DNA from: CAYRSS01 sp964426945
GTDB lineage: Bacteria > Planctomycetota > Phycisphaerae > UBA1845
Assembly (NCBI GenBank): GCA_964426945.1
Contig: CAYRSS010000030.1
Span: 1-45,808 of the forward strand
DNA: 45,808 nucleotides
Direction of reading: 5' to 3'
Position 1 is the first letter of the stretch, and each line of letters starts with the position of its first letter. Below are positions 7,749 through 17,101 of this stretch, one piece after another. The notes beneath the pieces are model-generated. The model was not told where the DNA came from, did no database searches, and saw only the letters and a list, made by a program, of their open reading frames with translations. Both the position numbers and the translations under genes were made by a program.

Positions 7749-9851
7749 CTAGCTGCAGGGCGAACCCGCGCAGGTCGAGCCGTTGCCCTGGTACTCGCCG
7801 CGGTCGTATCGCGGATCGGGCCCGTTGCCGGCGGCGTTGAGCCCGCTGCCGTTCTGGTAGAAGGGCAGCGGCGTGCAGACGCCGATGTTGGCCGAGACCT
7901 GGCCGCGGTCGGCGGCGTTGACCGCTCCGTTGCCGTCGAGGTCGTACAGGCAGAGCGCGTCGTTGCTCGTCTGGCCCACGTTGGCCGAGATGGTGCCGCG
8001 GTCCGCCGCGTTGACCACGCCGTTGCCGTCGACATCGCCGTAGCAACCGGCGAACGCAGGCGGCAGCAACGAATCGACATCGCAGACGTAGCCCATCGAG
8101 GCACAGGAACTTTCCGTCGTCACCGAGCAGGAGTCGCCGACGCAGCAGGCGCCCGTCGTCGCGCACGCCCCGGGACAGGTCGTCAGCGGACCGGCCCAGG
8201 TCGCGTTCGGAATCGGGAGACAGTTCGCCTCAAGGAGCTGTGCACAATTGGCGCCCACGCAGCAGGCGCCGGTCGGTTGCGGACAGGTCACACCCCCACA
8301 GGTCGAGTTGTTGCCCTGGTAGGCCCCCCCGGCCGCCGCGCAGTCTTCGGGCGACTGGGCGTTCATGCAGCTGCCGATCGGCATGCAGCAGGCGCCGGTC
8401 GGGAAGCAGTCGGTCGTGCTGCAGGCGGTACCGAAGCCCTGGGCAACACCACCGAAGACGCCACACGTGGTGTCGACGAGGTTTGAGCAGGTGGGCGGAC
8501 TACCCTCGAAGCAGCAGGCCTGGGTCAACTCAGGGCAGGGATCGGGATCGCAGTCAGTCCCGACGCCCAGGAAGTCACCGTTGGGCACCAGCCCGCATTC
8601 GCCGGAGGTTCGCAAGGTGCAGCCACCCGGCGAGCAGCAGGCGCCGAACGGACAGTTCGAGGTGGCGCAGGTCGTATTATTGCCGAGGTAGACGACGCCG
8701 TTGCCCGTGCACTCCTCGGAAGTGATGCCGTCGAGGCAGTTGCCCGACGTGCAGCATGCACCGCTGGGCTGGGGGCAGGGGTTCGGCTCGCAGGGGGTGT
8801 TGTCGCCCTGGAAGAGACCGCCCTCGGCGAGACACTCGGCGCCGGTCAAGAACGAGCAGGTGCCCCCCTGGCCGCAGCATGCGCCGACCTGGCACGCCAG
8901 CGAGGTGTAGCTGGCGCGGATGTTCCAGTCGCCGCCGGGCTCGATGGCCGGGTCCATCTGGTCGAAGCGATGCCAGCCGTCGCCGCAGCCGATGCCGAAC
9001 ACCGTGCAGCCCGGCAGGCAGTACAGCCAATTCTGCGTCCGGGCGTTGGCCATACTCGGCCGGGCGGTGTCCGTCGTCGGGAAAGCGTTCGACGCCGTGG
9101 GCGGCGGACAGCACTGCGCCGGCAGCAGGCAGAACGAGCAGCAGCTCGACGCCGGGAAGTTGTGTTGCGCGATCCGGAAGCCGACGCTGAACGTGCAGGT
9201 GGACCCGTTGCAGTGAGGTAGCTGAACGCTGTTTTCGTCGTGGCTGCGGAGGATGATCTGCTCGGGATCACCCGGGTCGACGCTCACCGCGAGGTTCACG
9301 CCGGTCGTACCGGGGCCGAGGACGATCGGCTGCAGGATGATGCCGTCCGAGGAGAACGACGCAACCTCGTTGCCGGTGGTCGGCAGACCCTCCCAGACCA
9401 GGATCGTGTAGTGCGTCGTCGTCTGGCTCTGGGCGTTCTGCGTGGCGATGATGAACTCCATCAGGTCCACGCGCAGCGGAAACTCGCTCTGGGCGACGGT
9501 GTAGGTCGCGGCCATCGCCTCGTCTTCCACCATACCGGCCTGGAGCACGAACTGTCCGCCGGTGAAATTGGCCGATGAGTGGGTCCGCACCTGCTGCGGA
9601 CAGGTGCCGCGCAGGTCGCCGTCGGACGCGATCGGCGAGTACGTAATGCCGGTCCGGGCGTCGAAGGTGGGCAGGTCGGCCACGTCGATGAGCACCGGGT
9701 TGACCCGCTTGGTCAACGTGGCCAGGTCGGCGGCGGTGGCCACGTCATCGGCCCGGGCGGCGGCGGCCGCGAGCCCGCCGACGACTAGAGCCATCACCCC
9801 GGCGACGACACCACCGGTCCGGCCGTAAATCACAGTCTTGGAATTGCACAT
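7749..9851 (-). CDS. secreted Cys-rich repeat protein with dockerin-like pair
   Basis: This 700-residue exported protein has an N-terminal signal peptide (basic start, then VVAGVMALVVGGLAAAAARA). Residues from about 40 to 250 match no family I know. From about residue 330 there are seven consecutive repeats of roughly 45 residues, each opening with (T/S/V/F)GACC or QACC and carrying further Cys in a pattern like C...EC...GG.Y.G....C....CP. Then come two EF-hand/dockerin loops (DVDGNGVVNAAD and DLDGNGAVNAAD), each followed by an SANVG/SANIG helix. The last 16 residues (GEYQGNGSTCAGSPCS) look like the second half of a Cys repeat, as if the dockerin pair was inserted into the final repeat. The Cys repeats probably form disulfides outside the cytoplasm; the dockerin pair suggests calcium-dependent attachment or folding. 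A GGGG stretch lies about 10 nt before the ATG. Function is unknown. Confidence 0.85.
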   Translation of the reverse strand: MCNSKTVIYGRTGGVVAGVMALVVGGLAAAAARADDVATAADLATLTKRVNPVLIDVADLPTFDARTGITYSPIASDGDLRGTCPQQVRTHSSANFTGGQFVLQAGMVEDEAMAATYTVAQSEFPLRVDLMEFIIATQNAQSQTTTHYTILVWEGLPTTGNEVASFSSDGIILQPIVLGPGTTGVNLAVSVDPGDPEQIILRSHDENSVQLPHCNGSTCTFSVGFRIAQHNFPASSCCSFCLLPAQCCPPPTASNAFPTTDTARPSMANARTQNWLYCLPGCTVFGIGCGDGWHRFDQMDPAIEPGGDWNIRASYTSLACQVGACCGQGGTCSFLTGAECLAEGGLFQGDNTPCEPNPCPQPSGACCTSGNCLDGITSEECTGNGVVYLGNNTTCATSNCPFGACCSPGGCTLRTSGECGLVPNGDFLGVGTDCDPDPCPELTQACCFEGSPPTCSNLVDTTCGVFGGVAQGFGTACSTTDCFPTGACCMPIGSCMNAQSPEDCAAAGGAYQGNNSTCGGVTCPQPTGACCVGANCAQLLEANCLPIPNATWAGPLTTCPGACATTGACCVGDSCSVTTESSCASMGYVCDVDSLLPPAFAGCYGDVDGNGVVNAADRGTISANVGQTSNDALCLYDLDGNGAVNAADRGQVSANIGVCTPLPFYQNGSGLNAAGNGPDPRYDRGEYQGNGSTCAGSPCS

Positions 9852-10058
9852 AAATTACTACCCCACAATAACTTACGCCACAATCTGGCGACGCGACGAC
9901 TGGGCGCACCCCTAGGATCGATGCCTGGCTGGGGTTCTGATCTGGGAAGATGCCGCCCGGACGCCGTGCCTTGCTTGCCCCTCCGGGCACGGCTTGCGGA
10001 GCAGGGAGAAACCCGTACCGATATTCTAGCCCCGGCGAAGGTGACCTTCAATCACAAA

Positions 10059-11048
10059 CTACCAGGCGCTGAGTTCGCCCACGAGCTCCTCGAGGAGGTC
10101 TTTGAGGGTAATGAGGCCCACGAGCTGCCCCCCGCGATCGCAGACCTGGGCCATGGCGTAGCCGTCCCGCTGCATTTCCAGCAGGGTCGCGCCGACGGTG
10201 TCCGAGGGCCGGTACGCGGGCATCGGAAGGAGCTGGTCCCGGACTGTCGCCCAATCCTCCCGGCCGAGCAGGCTGTCGAGCTTTACGAGCCCGATAATCG
10301 TGCGGCTGGTCGGATCGAACACGGGCAGACGGCTGTGGCGTGTGCGGGCGGCCATCTCGCGGACGACGTCGCGTCCGGCGTCCGCGGCGATCGACTCTAC
10401 CCGGCTTCGCGGGACCATCACGGCGTGCAGCCGGGTTTCGGCGAGTTGCAGCGCCCGCTGCACGAGCGTGGAGTGGTCTTCGCTGACCCGGCGGCCAGCC
10501 AGCGCCTCAAGCAGCAGCACGCCCACCCGTCGGCGTGGATCGGTGATGCGCTGCAGCCCCGCGTCCTGCCCGAGCAGTCGTACGGCGCGCGTCGCGAGGC
10601 CGCGCAGCAGCGGCAGGATGCCCACGGCCCGGAGCGAGCGGATCATGATGTCGAGCGGCCAGCTCGCGGCGGGCATCAGCCGATCCGCGCCGCTTTGAAA
10701 CAGGTTCTTGGGCGTCACCTCGCCGAGCACAAACACGACCGGGGTGACGATGGCGACGGTGTAAAGCTCCACGTCCAGCCCCGCGTCGGCCAGCAGGTGA
10801 CCGATGACGACGGACGCGCCCGCCGTCAGGACGTAGTTCATCACGTTGTTCCACACGAGGATCGCAGCGACGGCCGACTGGTCATCCTCAAGGATGCGGG
10901 CGAGCCGCCGAGCGCGCCGCTCCCCGCGCTGCGCGGCGAGCTGTACCCGCAGGCGATTTACGCAGTACACGCCCGTCTCCGACCCGGAGCAGAACGCGGA
11001 GCCGAGCAGGCCGACCAGCACCAGCAGCCACGCCGAGGTGGGCATCAT
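10059..11048 (-). CDS. CNNM/DUF21-CBS membrane protein, short form
   Basis: This 329-residue protein has an N-terminal DUF21 (CNNM) transmembrane domain with the GSAFCSGSETGVY helix start and the FVLGEVTPKNLF motif, followed by a pair of CBS domains (from about MVPRSRVESI to LIGLITLKDLLEEL). It stops right after the second CBS, so the C-terminal CorC_HlyC domain of its full-length neighbour is missing. Family members (CorB/CorC, MpfA, CNNM) are linked to Mg2+ or Co2+ transport and sense adenine nucleotides through CBS. Its start overlaps the stop of the upstream gene by 4 nt (ATGA), so the two are translated from one mRNA and may form a heterodimer. Confidence 0.88.
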   Translation of the reverse strand: MMPTSAWLLVLVGLLGSAFCSGSETGVYCVNRLRVQLAAQRGERRARRLARILEDDQSAVAAILVWNNVMNYVLTAGASVVIGHLLADAGLDVELYTVAIVTPVVFVLGEVTPKNLFQSGADRLMPAASWPLDIMIRSLRAVGILPLLRGLATRAVRLLGQDAGLQRITDPRRRVGVLLLEALAGRRVSEDHSTLVQRALQLAETRLHAVMVPRSRVESIAADAGRDVVREMAARTRHSRLPVFDPTSRTIIGLVKLDSLLGREDWATVRDQLLPMPAYRPSDTVGATLLEMQRDGYAMAQVCDRGGQLVGLITLKDLLEELVGELSAW

Positions 11049-12298
11049 CCGGCCCTCCGCGCAGCCGCCGCGGGATCCTCGCGGCGCAACAGGATCCGCT
11101 CGATGCGGTGATGGCTGACCTCGTCGACGGTAAGCGTGAGGTTGCGGATGCGAACGCGGTCGCCGCGACGCGGCATGCGGCCCAGCCGCGACAGCACGAG
11201 ACCAGCCAGCGTGTCGATCCGCTCGTCGACTTCGCCCGCGGCGAAGCGGTGCGCCCAGTCGCGCACGCTGAAGTCACCCGGAAGCCGATAGGTGTTGTCG
11301 TCGATGCGCTCGGCGTGCCAGTCCTCCGGCGGCGCGTCGTGCTCGCTGAGGTTGCCGACGATACGCTCCAGCACGTCTTCCATTGACACCAGGCCGACCG
11401 TCCCGCCGTACTCGTCGACGACGATGGCGAACTGAATGTGCCGCTTGCGGAAATGGCGGATGAGCTGGAAGAGTCGAACCTGCTCCGGGACGAAGTGGAT
11501 CGGCTTGATGAGCGATTCCAGCGGCCGGCCGGGGTTCAGGTAGAAGTCGCGGGCGTGCAGGAGGCCGCGAATGTCGTCGAGATCCTTCCCGCACACCGGC
11601 AGCTTGCGCGGCCGCGACTCGGCCAGCCGGCGGCGGATCACCTCCGGATCATCGCCGAGGCGGATCCACTGGATGTCGACGCGGGCGGTCATCACCTCCC
11701 GCACCGATGCATCGCCCAGCGCCACCACCGCCTGAAGCATGCGGTTTTCGAGCGAACTGATCTCGCCGCGCTGGGCGGACTGGTCCACCAAGAGGCTCAA
11801 TTCCTCGGTCGAGACGGTCGAGGGCGCCGACCGCCCCGCCAGCAGCCGGGTGATCGGTGTCACCAGGAACACGCCCAGCACCCACTGCAGCGGACCGAGC
11901 ACGATCTGAAGCCCGCTGATCAGCAGCGCGGCGATCGGGGCCAGCCGCCGCGCTGCGCTGAGCGCCGCCGCCTTGGGCAGGATTTCGCCGAAGATCACCA
12001 CCGCCAGCAGCACGCCGAGGCTGCCCGCGGCGGCGACCGCGGGCGAACTCGTCCGCACGGCGCGGAGCGCCTCGTACGACACGGCGAAGATGGCGACGTT
12101 AACCGCGGTGTTCGCGATGAGCACCGTCATCAGCACGCGCCGCGGCTCGCGCATGAGGCGATAGACACGCCGATGGAGCACGCTCCCCGAGGCCCGGAGC
12201 TGTTGAAGGGTAAGGTCGGAAAGCGCGAACAGCGCCGTCTCCGAGGCGGAGGCCGTCGCCGAGCAGGCGAGGAGAATCAGCAGCAGCAGCCACAGCAT
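11045..12298 (-). CDS. CNNM/DUF21-CBS-CorC_HlyC membrane protein, full length
   Basis: This 417-residue protein has the complete architecture: a DUF21 transmembrane domain (SASETALFALSD near the start and VVIFGEILPKAAA), two CBS domains (VMTARVDIQWI and QFAIVVDEYGGTVGLVSMEDVLERIVG), and a C-terminal CorC_HlyC domain (DNTYRLPGDFSVRDW...DTLAGLVLSRLGRMPRRGDRV). The DEYGG motif is classic for the HlyC/CorC group. Likely role: inner-membrane divalent cation (Mg2+/Co2+) efflux or its regulation. It is the first gene of a two-gene operon with the short paralogue at 10059, which starts within its stop codon. The 82 bases upstream separate it from the TPR gene. Confidence 0.9.
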   Translation of the reverse strand: MLWLLLLILLACSATASASETALFALSDLTLQQLRASGSVLHRRVYRLMREPRRVLMTVLIANTAVNVAIFAVSYEALRAVRTSSPAVAAAGSLGVLLAVVIFGEILPKAAALSAARRLAPIAALLISGLQIVLGPLQWVLGVFLVTPITRLLAGRSAPSTVSTEELSLLVDQSAQRGEISSLENRMLQAVVALGDASVREVMTARVDIQWIRLGDDPEVIRRRLAESRPRKLPVCGKDLDDIRGLLHARDFYLNPGRPLESLIKPIHFVPEQVRLFQLIRHFRKRHIQFAIVVDEYGGTVGLVSMEDVLERIVGNLSEHDAPPEDWHAERIDDNTYRLPGDFSVRDWAHRFAAGEVDERIDTLAGLVLSRLGRMPRRGDRVRIRNLTLTVDEVSHHRIERILLRREDPAAAARRAG

Positions 12299-12380
12299 GA
12301 CGGGAGCATGCTAGCGGAACAGTCTCGCGCGTCCACGCCCGGCGCCGAGGCGACGCCGGGCGTGGACGTCGAGTGCCCGA

Positions 12381-15300
12381 TCAGGGCGCCGCGTCGCGGG
12401 CCTCGACCTTGGCCATGGACTGCTTCACCAGTTCGATGAGGTAGTCGCTGCCGGCGGCGCGGGCCTTCGCGCGGGCCTCGGCCATGATGTTGGCGGCGTC
12501 CTCGAACTTGCCCGCCCGCCGACAGGCCTCGCCCAGGTGATACCAGCACTCAGCGGGCGCGTCGTCGAGCCCGACGGCCGTAGTCAGCACCGCGATGCCC
12601 TGGTCGTAGGTACCCATCTGGACGTAGATCCAGCCGAGCGTGTCCACCACGTTGGCGACGTCGGGCTTGAGGGCCACAGCCTTCCGCGCGTAGGGAAGCG
12701 CGGTGGCGTGCTGCTTGAGTTCGTCAGAGAGCAGGTAGGCAAGGTTGTTCAGCGTGACCACGTCGTTGGGGTTGTACTTGAGCGCTTCCTCGTAGACGGC
12801 GACGGCCTCCTCCGGCTTGCCCGCCGCCTGCTGGAGAAACTGGCCGCGCTGCGACAGCAACTCGGCCCGCTCCATGTCTGAGCCAGCCGTGACCATCAAC
12901 TTGTCGAGCAGCGCCGGCGCTTCCTTCGCCTTGTCGCCGCCGCAGGTCAGCAGGACACCCGCAAGAATGCGGTCATTGGCCGGGATCGACGCCGCCTCGG
13001 GCGCTACGCGGGCGAACAGGTCGGCAGCCTGGCACGCCGGCCACGTACCCAGCACCATCGCGTAGACAAAGGCCGTATTGCCGCGACCCTCCTTGACCGC
13101 GAGGTCCATGGCCTGTCGGAATCGCTTGACGGCCGCCTCTTCCTGCCGGGCACACTTGAGCAGCGCGGCGTGCATGGCGACCGAACTGGAAGCCTCGACC
13201 AGCCGCTCGCCGTGTTCGTCGCACCACTTGAGGCCGTCGGTGCAGTTGTTTGACTCGAGGTAGGCAGCCAGCAGTTGCTGCACCTTGTCGGGCTGGAACC
13301 CGGTGATGCGCACGACCTGGGTCAGGTCTTCAATGCGCTTGCGATGATCGTTGGTCCGCTGCGAAATCTTCGCCCGCAGTTCATACCAGACGGGGCGCGG
13401 CGAGGCCGCCGACCGGTTGATCTGCGAGGTGAGGCGCTGGTCTGCCTCGTTGAGGCGGTTGGTCTGGATGTAGTGATCAATCAGCGCCGAGAGGACGTTT
13501 TCCGCCTCGGGCTTGGCATCCAGCGCTGCTTCGAGCTCGCGGCGGGCGAGATCTTCACGACCGGTGGACATGTAGAGTTTCGCCAGCACGACGCGCGGCA
13601 CCATCTCCAGTGCGGTCGGCTCGGCGTTGCGCAGCCGCTCAAGATCGGTAATGGCCAGCGGCGTGCGGCCCAGGGCAAGGTTGTACTTCGACCGCTGGAA
13701 CAGCGCGGAGGGGTTAGACGGCCGCACTTCGAGGTAGCGCGTCAGCGCCTCGACAGCCTTTTCGATGTCGCCGTCGTTGGCGGCAATCTCCGCCTCGAAG
13801 TAGAGCCCGCGCACGTCCTGCGGATAGGTCCGGCGGAACTCCTCGACGCGCTGCCGCGCCGAAGCGATGTCCGCCAGCCCCGGCGAGAGCAGGCAGATGA
13901 TGCGCGAGGTGTACACCGCAGGAAGCTGCGGATTCTTGGTCAGGCGGCCGCGGTTGATCGCCTCGTCAAACCACGACAGCGCCCGGGCCGGGGCGCCGGC
14001 CCGCATATAGAAGTCGCCCAGCGCCCGGCACACCTCGAACGTCTTGGAGATGTCCGCCGCCTGCAGCAGCGTCCGCTCCATCATTCCGGGATCGCCGACC
14101 TTCATGTAGTGCGCGGCGATCCAGATCATCGCCTTGGACTTATCATCCGGATCGGCCTTCGAATCGACGTGCGCCTGGAGCACTTCGAGCGACTTCTCCG
14201 GACGGCCGGCGCGGTGGTAGAGCGAGCTGAGCACGGCGACGAGGTTCTCCTCCTCGGGCTGCAGCGCGCGGAGCTTGAGCATGTACGACTCGGCCTTGTC
14301 GAAGTCGCCGATCTTCTCGCTCAGCACGGCCAGGCGGCGGATGTTCTCCGCGTCGTCCGGCGTTTCGGCGAGCTGCTGCTCGCGCTTCGCGATGGCGCCG
14401 GCCGGATCCTTCTCTTCCTCGCGCAGGCGTTGCTCGTCGAGCACCCACTGGTCGCCGGGGATCAGCTCCACGCAGCGGTTGAAATGAGCCTCGAACTCGG
14501 CATCGTTGCCGAGTTGCTGGGCGATCTGAGCGATGCCCTTGTGGGCGAGCCCCTCGTGCGGGTTCGACTCGATCGCGCGGTCGAAGAAGCCGCGGGCTTC
14601 GTCGAAGCGACGCTCGTTCTGGTAGCACCGGGCGAGGAACGTCAGCAGGCGTGCATCAGTCGGCTGGAAACGCAGCGCTTCGTTGAACGCGATGATCGCC
14701 TGCTCAGCCTCTTCGCGGTACATGTGGTACTGGCCGCGGAAGCTGTAGCCGTTGGCGCCGTCGACGTTGTACTGCGCCGCGGAATCGGCAGCCGCCTTGA
14801 GCGCCTCGCCGTTGTCGAGTCGCGCGGCGATCAGCATCTTGCGGGCGAGCAGTTCGCGGTGGCCGGCCTTGCCGAGCTCACGCGAAAACGGCGTCGACTT
14901 GGCCGGATCGATGAGGCACTTCTCTGCGTCGTTGAGCGCGGTCAGCGCCTTGGCCAGCTCGCCCTTCTCGAAGTAGAAGCCCGCCAGTTCATTGAGCCGG
15001 CGGAAAGCGTCGGGCTCGGCATTGATCAGTTCGACCAGGCCGGCTTCCCGCTCCTCCCGCGACAGGTCGCGACGGGTCGTAACCAGCAGCTTCTTGAGCT
15101 CCGCGTCGCCGGGGTTGTAGCGGATCGCATCCTCCACCAGCGCCTGGGCCTTGTCGCCCTCGTTGCGCGACAGCAGCATGAACACGCAGCGCTTGAGGAT
15201 CTCCGGGTGATCCGGGCGAAGCTTCAGCGCGTCGGTCATCGCCGCGAGGACGCCCGCGTCGTCGCCGGCGCGGCGCGCCGTCTCGGCGCGGAGGATGGCC

Positions 15301-17036
15301 GCCGTAAACTGTCCCTCGGGCGTGTTGGCCAGCTCGGCGACGGGCGGCTGGGTATTGCCCATGACCACGCCCGCGGCAATCTTGTAGTTCAGCGCCTGCT
15401 GGTTACCCGGTTCGATGTTGACCAGCACGTGATCCGCCGCCTGCGCGGCCAGCTCGGGCTTGTTGTTATCCAGCAGCACCTGGGCGTACAGCAGCCAGTA
15501 GCTCGCGTCCTTGGCGCGCCCGCGGAAGGCCTGCTGCTGCACCTCGTCCATCAGCTTGAGGGCCATGCCCGGCTCGCCGAGCCGCAGGTGGACGCGGGCG
15601 AGGATCATCTTGGTTTCCCAGTCGATCCGCCCCGCCGACCGGAAGCCCTCATCCGCCTTGCGGAAGCTCTCCAGGGCCTGGCGGTCTTCGCCGCGCGACC
15701 ACGCGATCAGGCCCATCTGCTTGAGCCCTTCCGGGTGATTGGGGCGCTCGCCCATGGCGTCGGCGATATACTGTTCCGCCTTCTTGGTCAGCGTCTCCCG
15801 CGCGGCAGGATCCTGGCTTTGCTCCGCCATGGCCAGGGCACACTGCGACGCCGTGCGGTACAGCATGAACGCCCCGGCGCTCTGCTTCTCGGCCTCCAGC
15901 CCGATGCGGGCGATCTTGCGCGCCAGGCGCTCCTCGCAGTAGCGAATCGCGTCTTCGAACTTGTTCGCGGCGCGGTACGCCGTGGTGATCTGGACGTAGG
16001 GCTCGAAACGGTCGGGCTGCGCGGCGACGCATTCCTTCAGCAGCGCTTCGGCGGCGACGAAGTCAGCGTCGTTGGTCAGCTGCTCCACGCTGGCATCGGG
16101 GGCGCCCGACACGCCGACGTTGCGCGCCCACCGCCGCATCAGGTACATGGCGTACTCAAGTCGGGAGTCGACCGACGCCTCGACGTCGTCGCCACCCATC
16201 GCAATCGCTTCGCGATAGATCTTCTCGGCGTCGCCCTCCGCAACGGTCCGGCCGACGAACTCGCCGTAGCGTGGATCGTTGAGCCACCCGGCGTAGATGC
16301 GGCGGACGAGGGCGGCGTCCTTGCCGGGCTGCTTGAAGCGCTCCAGCAGGTCGCGCATCATGTTGTCTGCCTTGACCATCCACGGCTTGGCAGCTTCGCG
16401 GTCGTCGCGCTCGTTGACCGCACGAATCGCCTCCGACACGTAGTACACACAGAGATCGACAGCGAACTGGGCGTTCTCGGGGGCAAGTTCCACCGCCCGC
16501 TCAAGGGCAGCCACGCCCTTGGCGAGATTGCCGGGCTCCAGCGTCTGCAGGTTCACCAGCGCGAGACCAAGGGCGTTCTGCCCGAACGCGTTGGCCTCCT
16601 CTACCTCCAGCATCTTCTCCGCCGCGTCTTTCACCGCCGTCCACGACGAAGCGCTCGGCGCGAGCTTGGCGATTTCGGTCAGCAGCCCCACCTGGCTCTT
16701 GTGGGCCGCGATGAGCTGCGGATTGGTCGTGACCGCGCGGTTCCACGACGAGATGGCGCGGCGGATGTCGCCGAGTTCGAGCATCACGTCGCCCTCGGCG
16801 ACGAGGTATTCGGCGGCGTTGGGGGAGTTGCCGCGGGCGATGTCCCACGCCCGACGGTAGAACTGCGCAGCCTGCTTGAGCTCGCCGCTCTTGCGGTACT
16901 TGGCCGCGAGGTCGGCGTAATGCGTCGGATCATCCTGCCGCAGCGACATGATCATGAGCGTAGACAGCCCGATGATCGCCACGAAGCCGACCAGCGAGAG
17001 ACCGACGACGAAGTTCTTGTTCAGTTTCTTGGCCAT
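12381..17036 (-). CDS. giant membrane-anchored TPR protein
   Basis: This 1551-residue protein begins with a short basic cytoplasmic start (MAKKLNKN) and one transmembrane helix (FVVGLSLVGFVAIIGLSTLMIMSL), then consists of tetratricopeptide repeats almost end to end (for example AAQFYRRAWDIARG, EGLAHKGIAQIAQQLG, EEAVAVYEEALKYNPNDVVTLNNLAYLL). The repeat solenoid is probably periplasmic and serves as a docking platform. The next gene upstream on the same strand, 65 nt away, encodes an EpsI-like protein. In exosortase/exopolysaccharide systems long TPR proteins (PrsT-like) accompany EpsI, so a role in exopolysaccharide or protein-sorting machinery is plausible but inferred. There is no lipobox, unlike PrsT. 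An AGGGTAGG ribosome site precedes the ATG. Confidence 0.85.
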   Translation of the reverse strand: MAKKLNKNFVVGLSLVGFVAIIGLSTLMIMSLRQDDPTHYADLAAKYRKSGELKQAAQFYRRAWDIARGNSPNAAEYLVAEGDVMLELGDIRRAISSWNRAVTTNPQLIAAHKSQVGLLTEIAKLAPSASSWTAVKDAAEKMLEVEEANAFGQNALGLALVNLQTLEPGNLAKGVAALERAVELAPENAQFAVDLCVYYVSEAIRAVNERDDREAAKPWMVKADNMMRDLLERFKQPGKDAALVRRIYAGWLNDPRYGEFVGRTVAEGDAEKIYREAIAMGGDDVEASVDSRLEYAMYLMRRWARNVGVSGAPDASVEQLTNDADFVAAEALLKECVAAQPDRFEPYVQITTAYRAANKFEDAIRYCEERLARKIARIGLEAEKQSAGAFMLYRTASQCALAMAEQSQDPAARETLTKKAEQYIADAMGERPNHPEGLKQMGLIAWSRGEDRQALESFRKADEGFRSAGRIDWETKMILARVHLRLGEPGMALKLMDEVQQQAFRGRAKDASYWLLYAQVLLDNNKPELAAQAADHVLVNIEPGNQQALNYKIAAGVVMGNTQPPVAELANTPEGQFTAAILRAETARRAGDDAGVLAAMTDALKLRPDHPEILKRCVFMLLSRNEGDKAQALVEDAIRYNPGDAELKKLLVTTRRDLSREEREAGLVELINAEPDAFRRLNELAGFYFEKGELAKALTALNDAEKCLIDPAKSTPFSRELGKAGHRELLARKMLIAARLDNGEALKAAADSAAQYNVDGANGYSFRGQYHMYREEAEQAIIAFNEALRFQPTDARLLTFLARCYQNERRFDEARGFFDRAIESNPHEGLAHKGIAQIAQQLGNDAEFEAHFNRCVELIPGDQWVLDEQRLREEEKDPAGAIAKREQQLAETPDDAENIRRLAVLSEKIGDFDKAESYMLKLRALQPEEENLVAVLSSLYHRAGRPEKSLEVLQAHVDSKADPDDKSKAMIWIAAHYMKVGDPGMMERTLLQAADISKTFEVCRALGDFYMRAGAPARALSWFDEAINRGRLTKNPQLPAVYTSRIICLLSPGLADIASARQRVEEFRRTYPQDVRGLYFEAEIAANDGDIEKAVEALTRYLEVRPSNPSALFQRSKYNLALGRTPLAITDLERLRNAEPTALEMVPRVVLAKLYMSTGREDLARRELEAALDAKPEAENVLSALIDHYIQTNRLNEADQRLTSQINRSAASPRPVWYELRAKISQRTNDHRKRIEDLTQVVRITGFQPDKVQQLLAAYLESNNCTDGLKWCDEHGERLVEASSSVAMHAALLKCARQEEAAVKRFRQAMDLAVKEGRGNTAFVYAMVLGTWPACQAADLFARVAPEAASIPANDRILAGVLLTCGGDKAKEAPALLDKLMVTAGSDMERAELLSQRGQFLQQAAGKPEEAVAVYEEALKYNPNDVVTLNNLAYLLSDELKQHATALPYARKAVALKPDVANVVDTLGWIYVQMGTYDQGIAVLTTAVGLDDAPAECWYHLGEACRRAGKFEDAANIMAEARAKARAAGSDYLIELVKQSMAKVEARDAAP

Positions 17037-17101
17037 GACAACCTACCCTTGACGAACCGCGGCCGGGCCCTGAGCCCGGCCGCAGATTCCCGTTCCATCG
17101 C

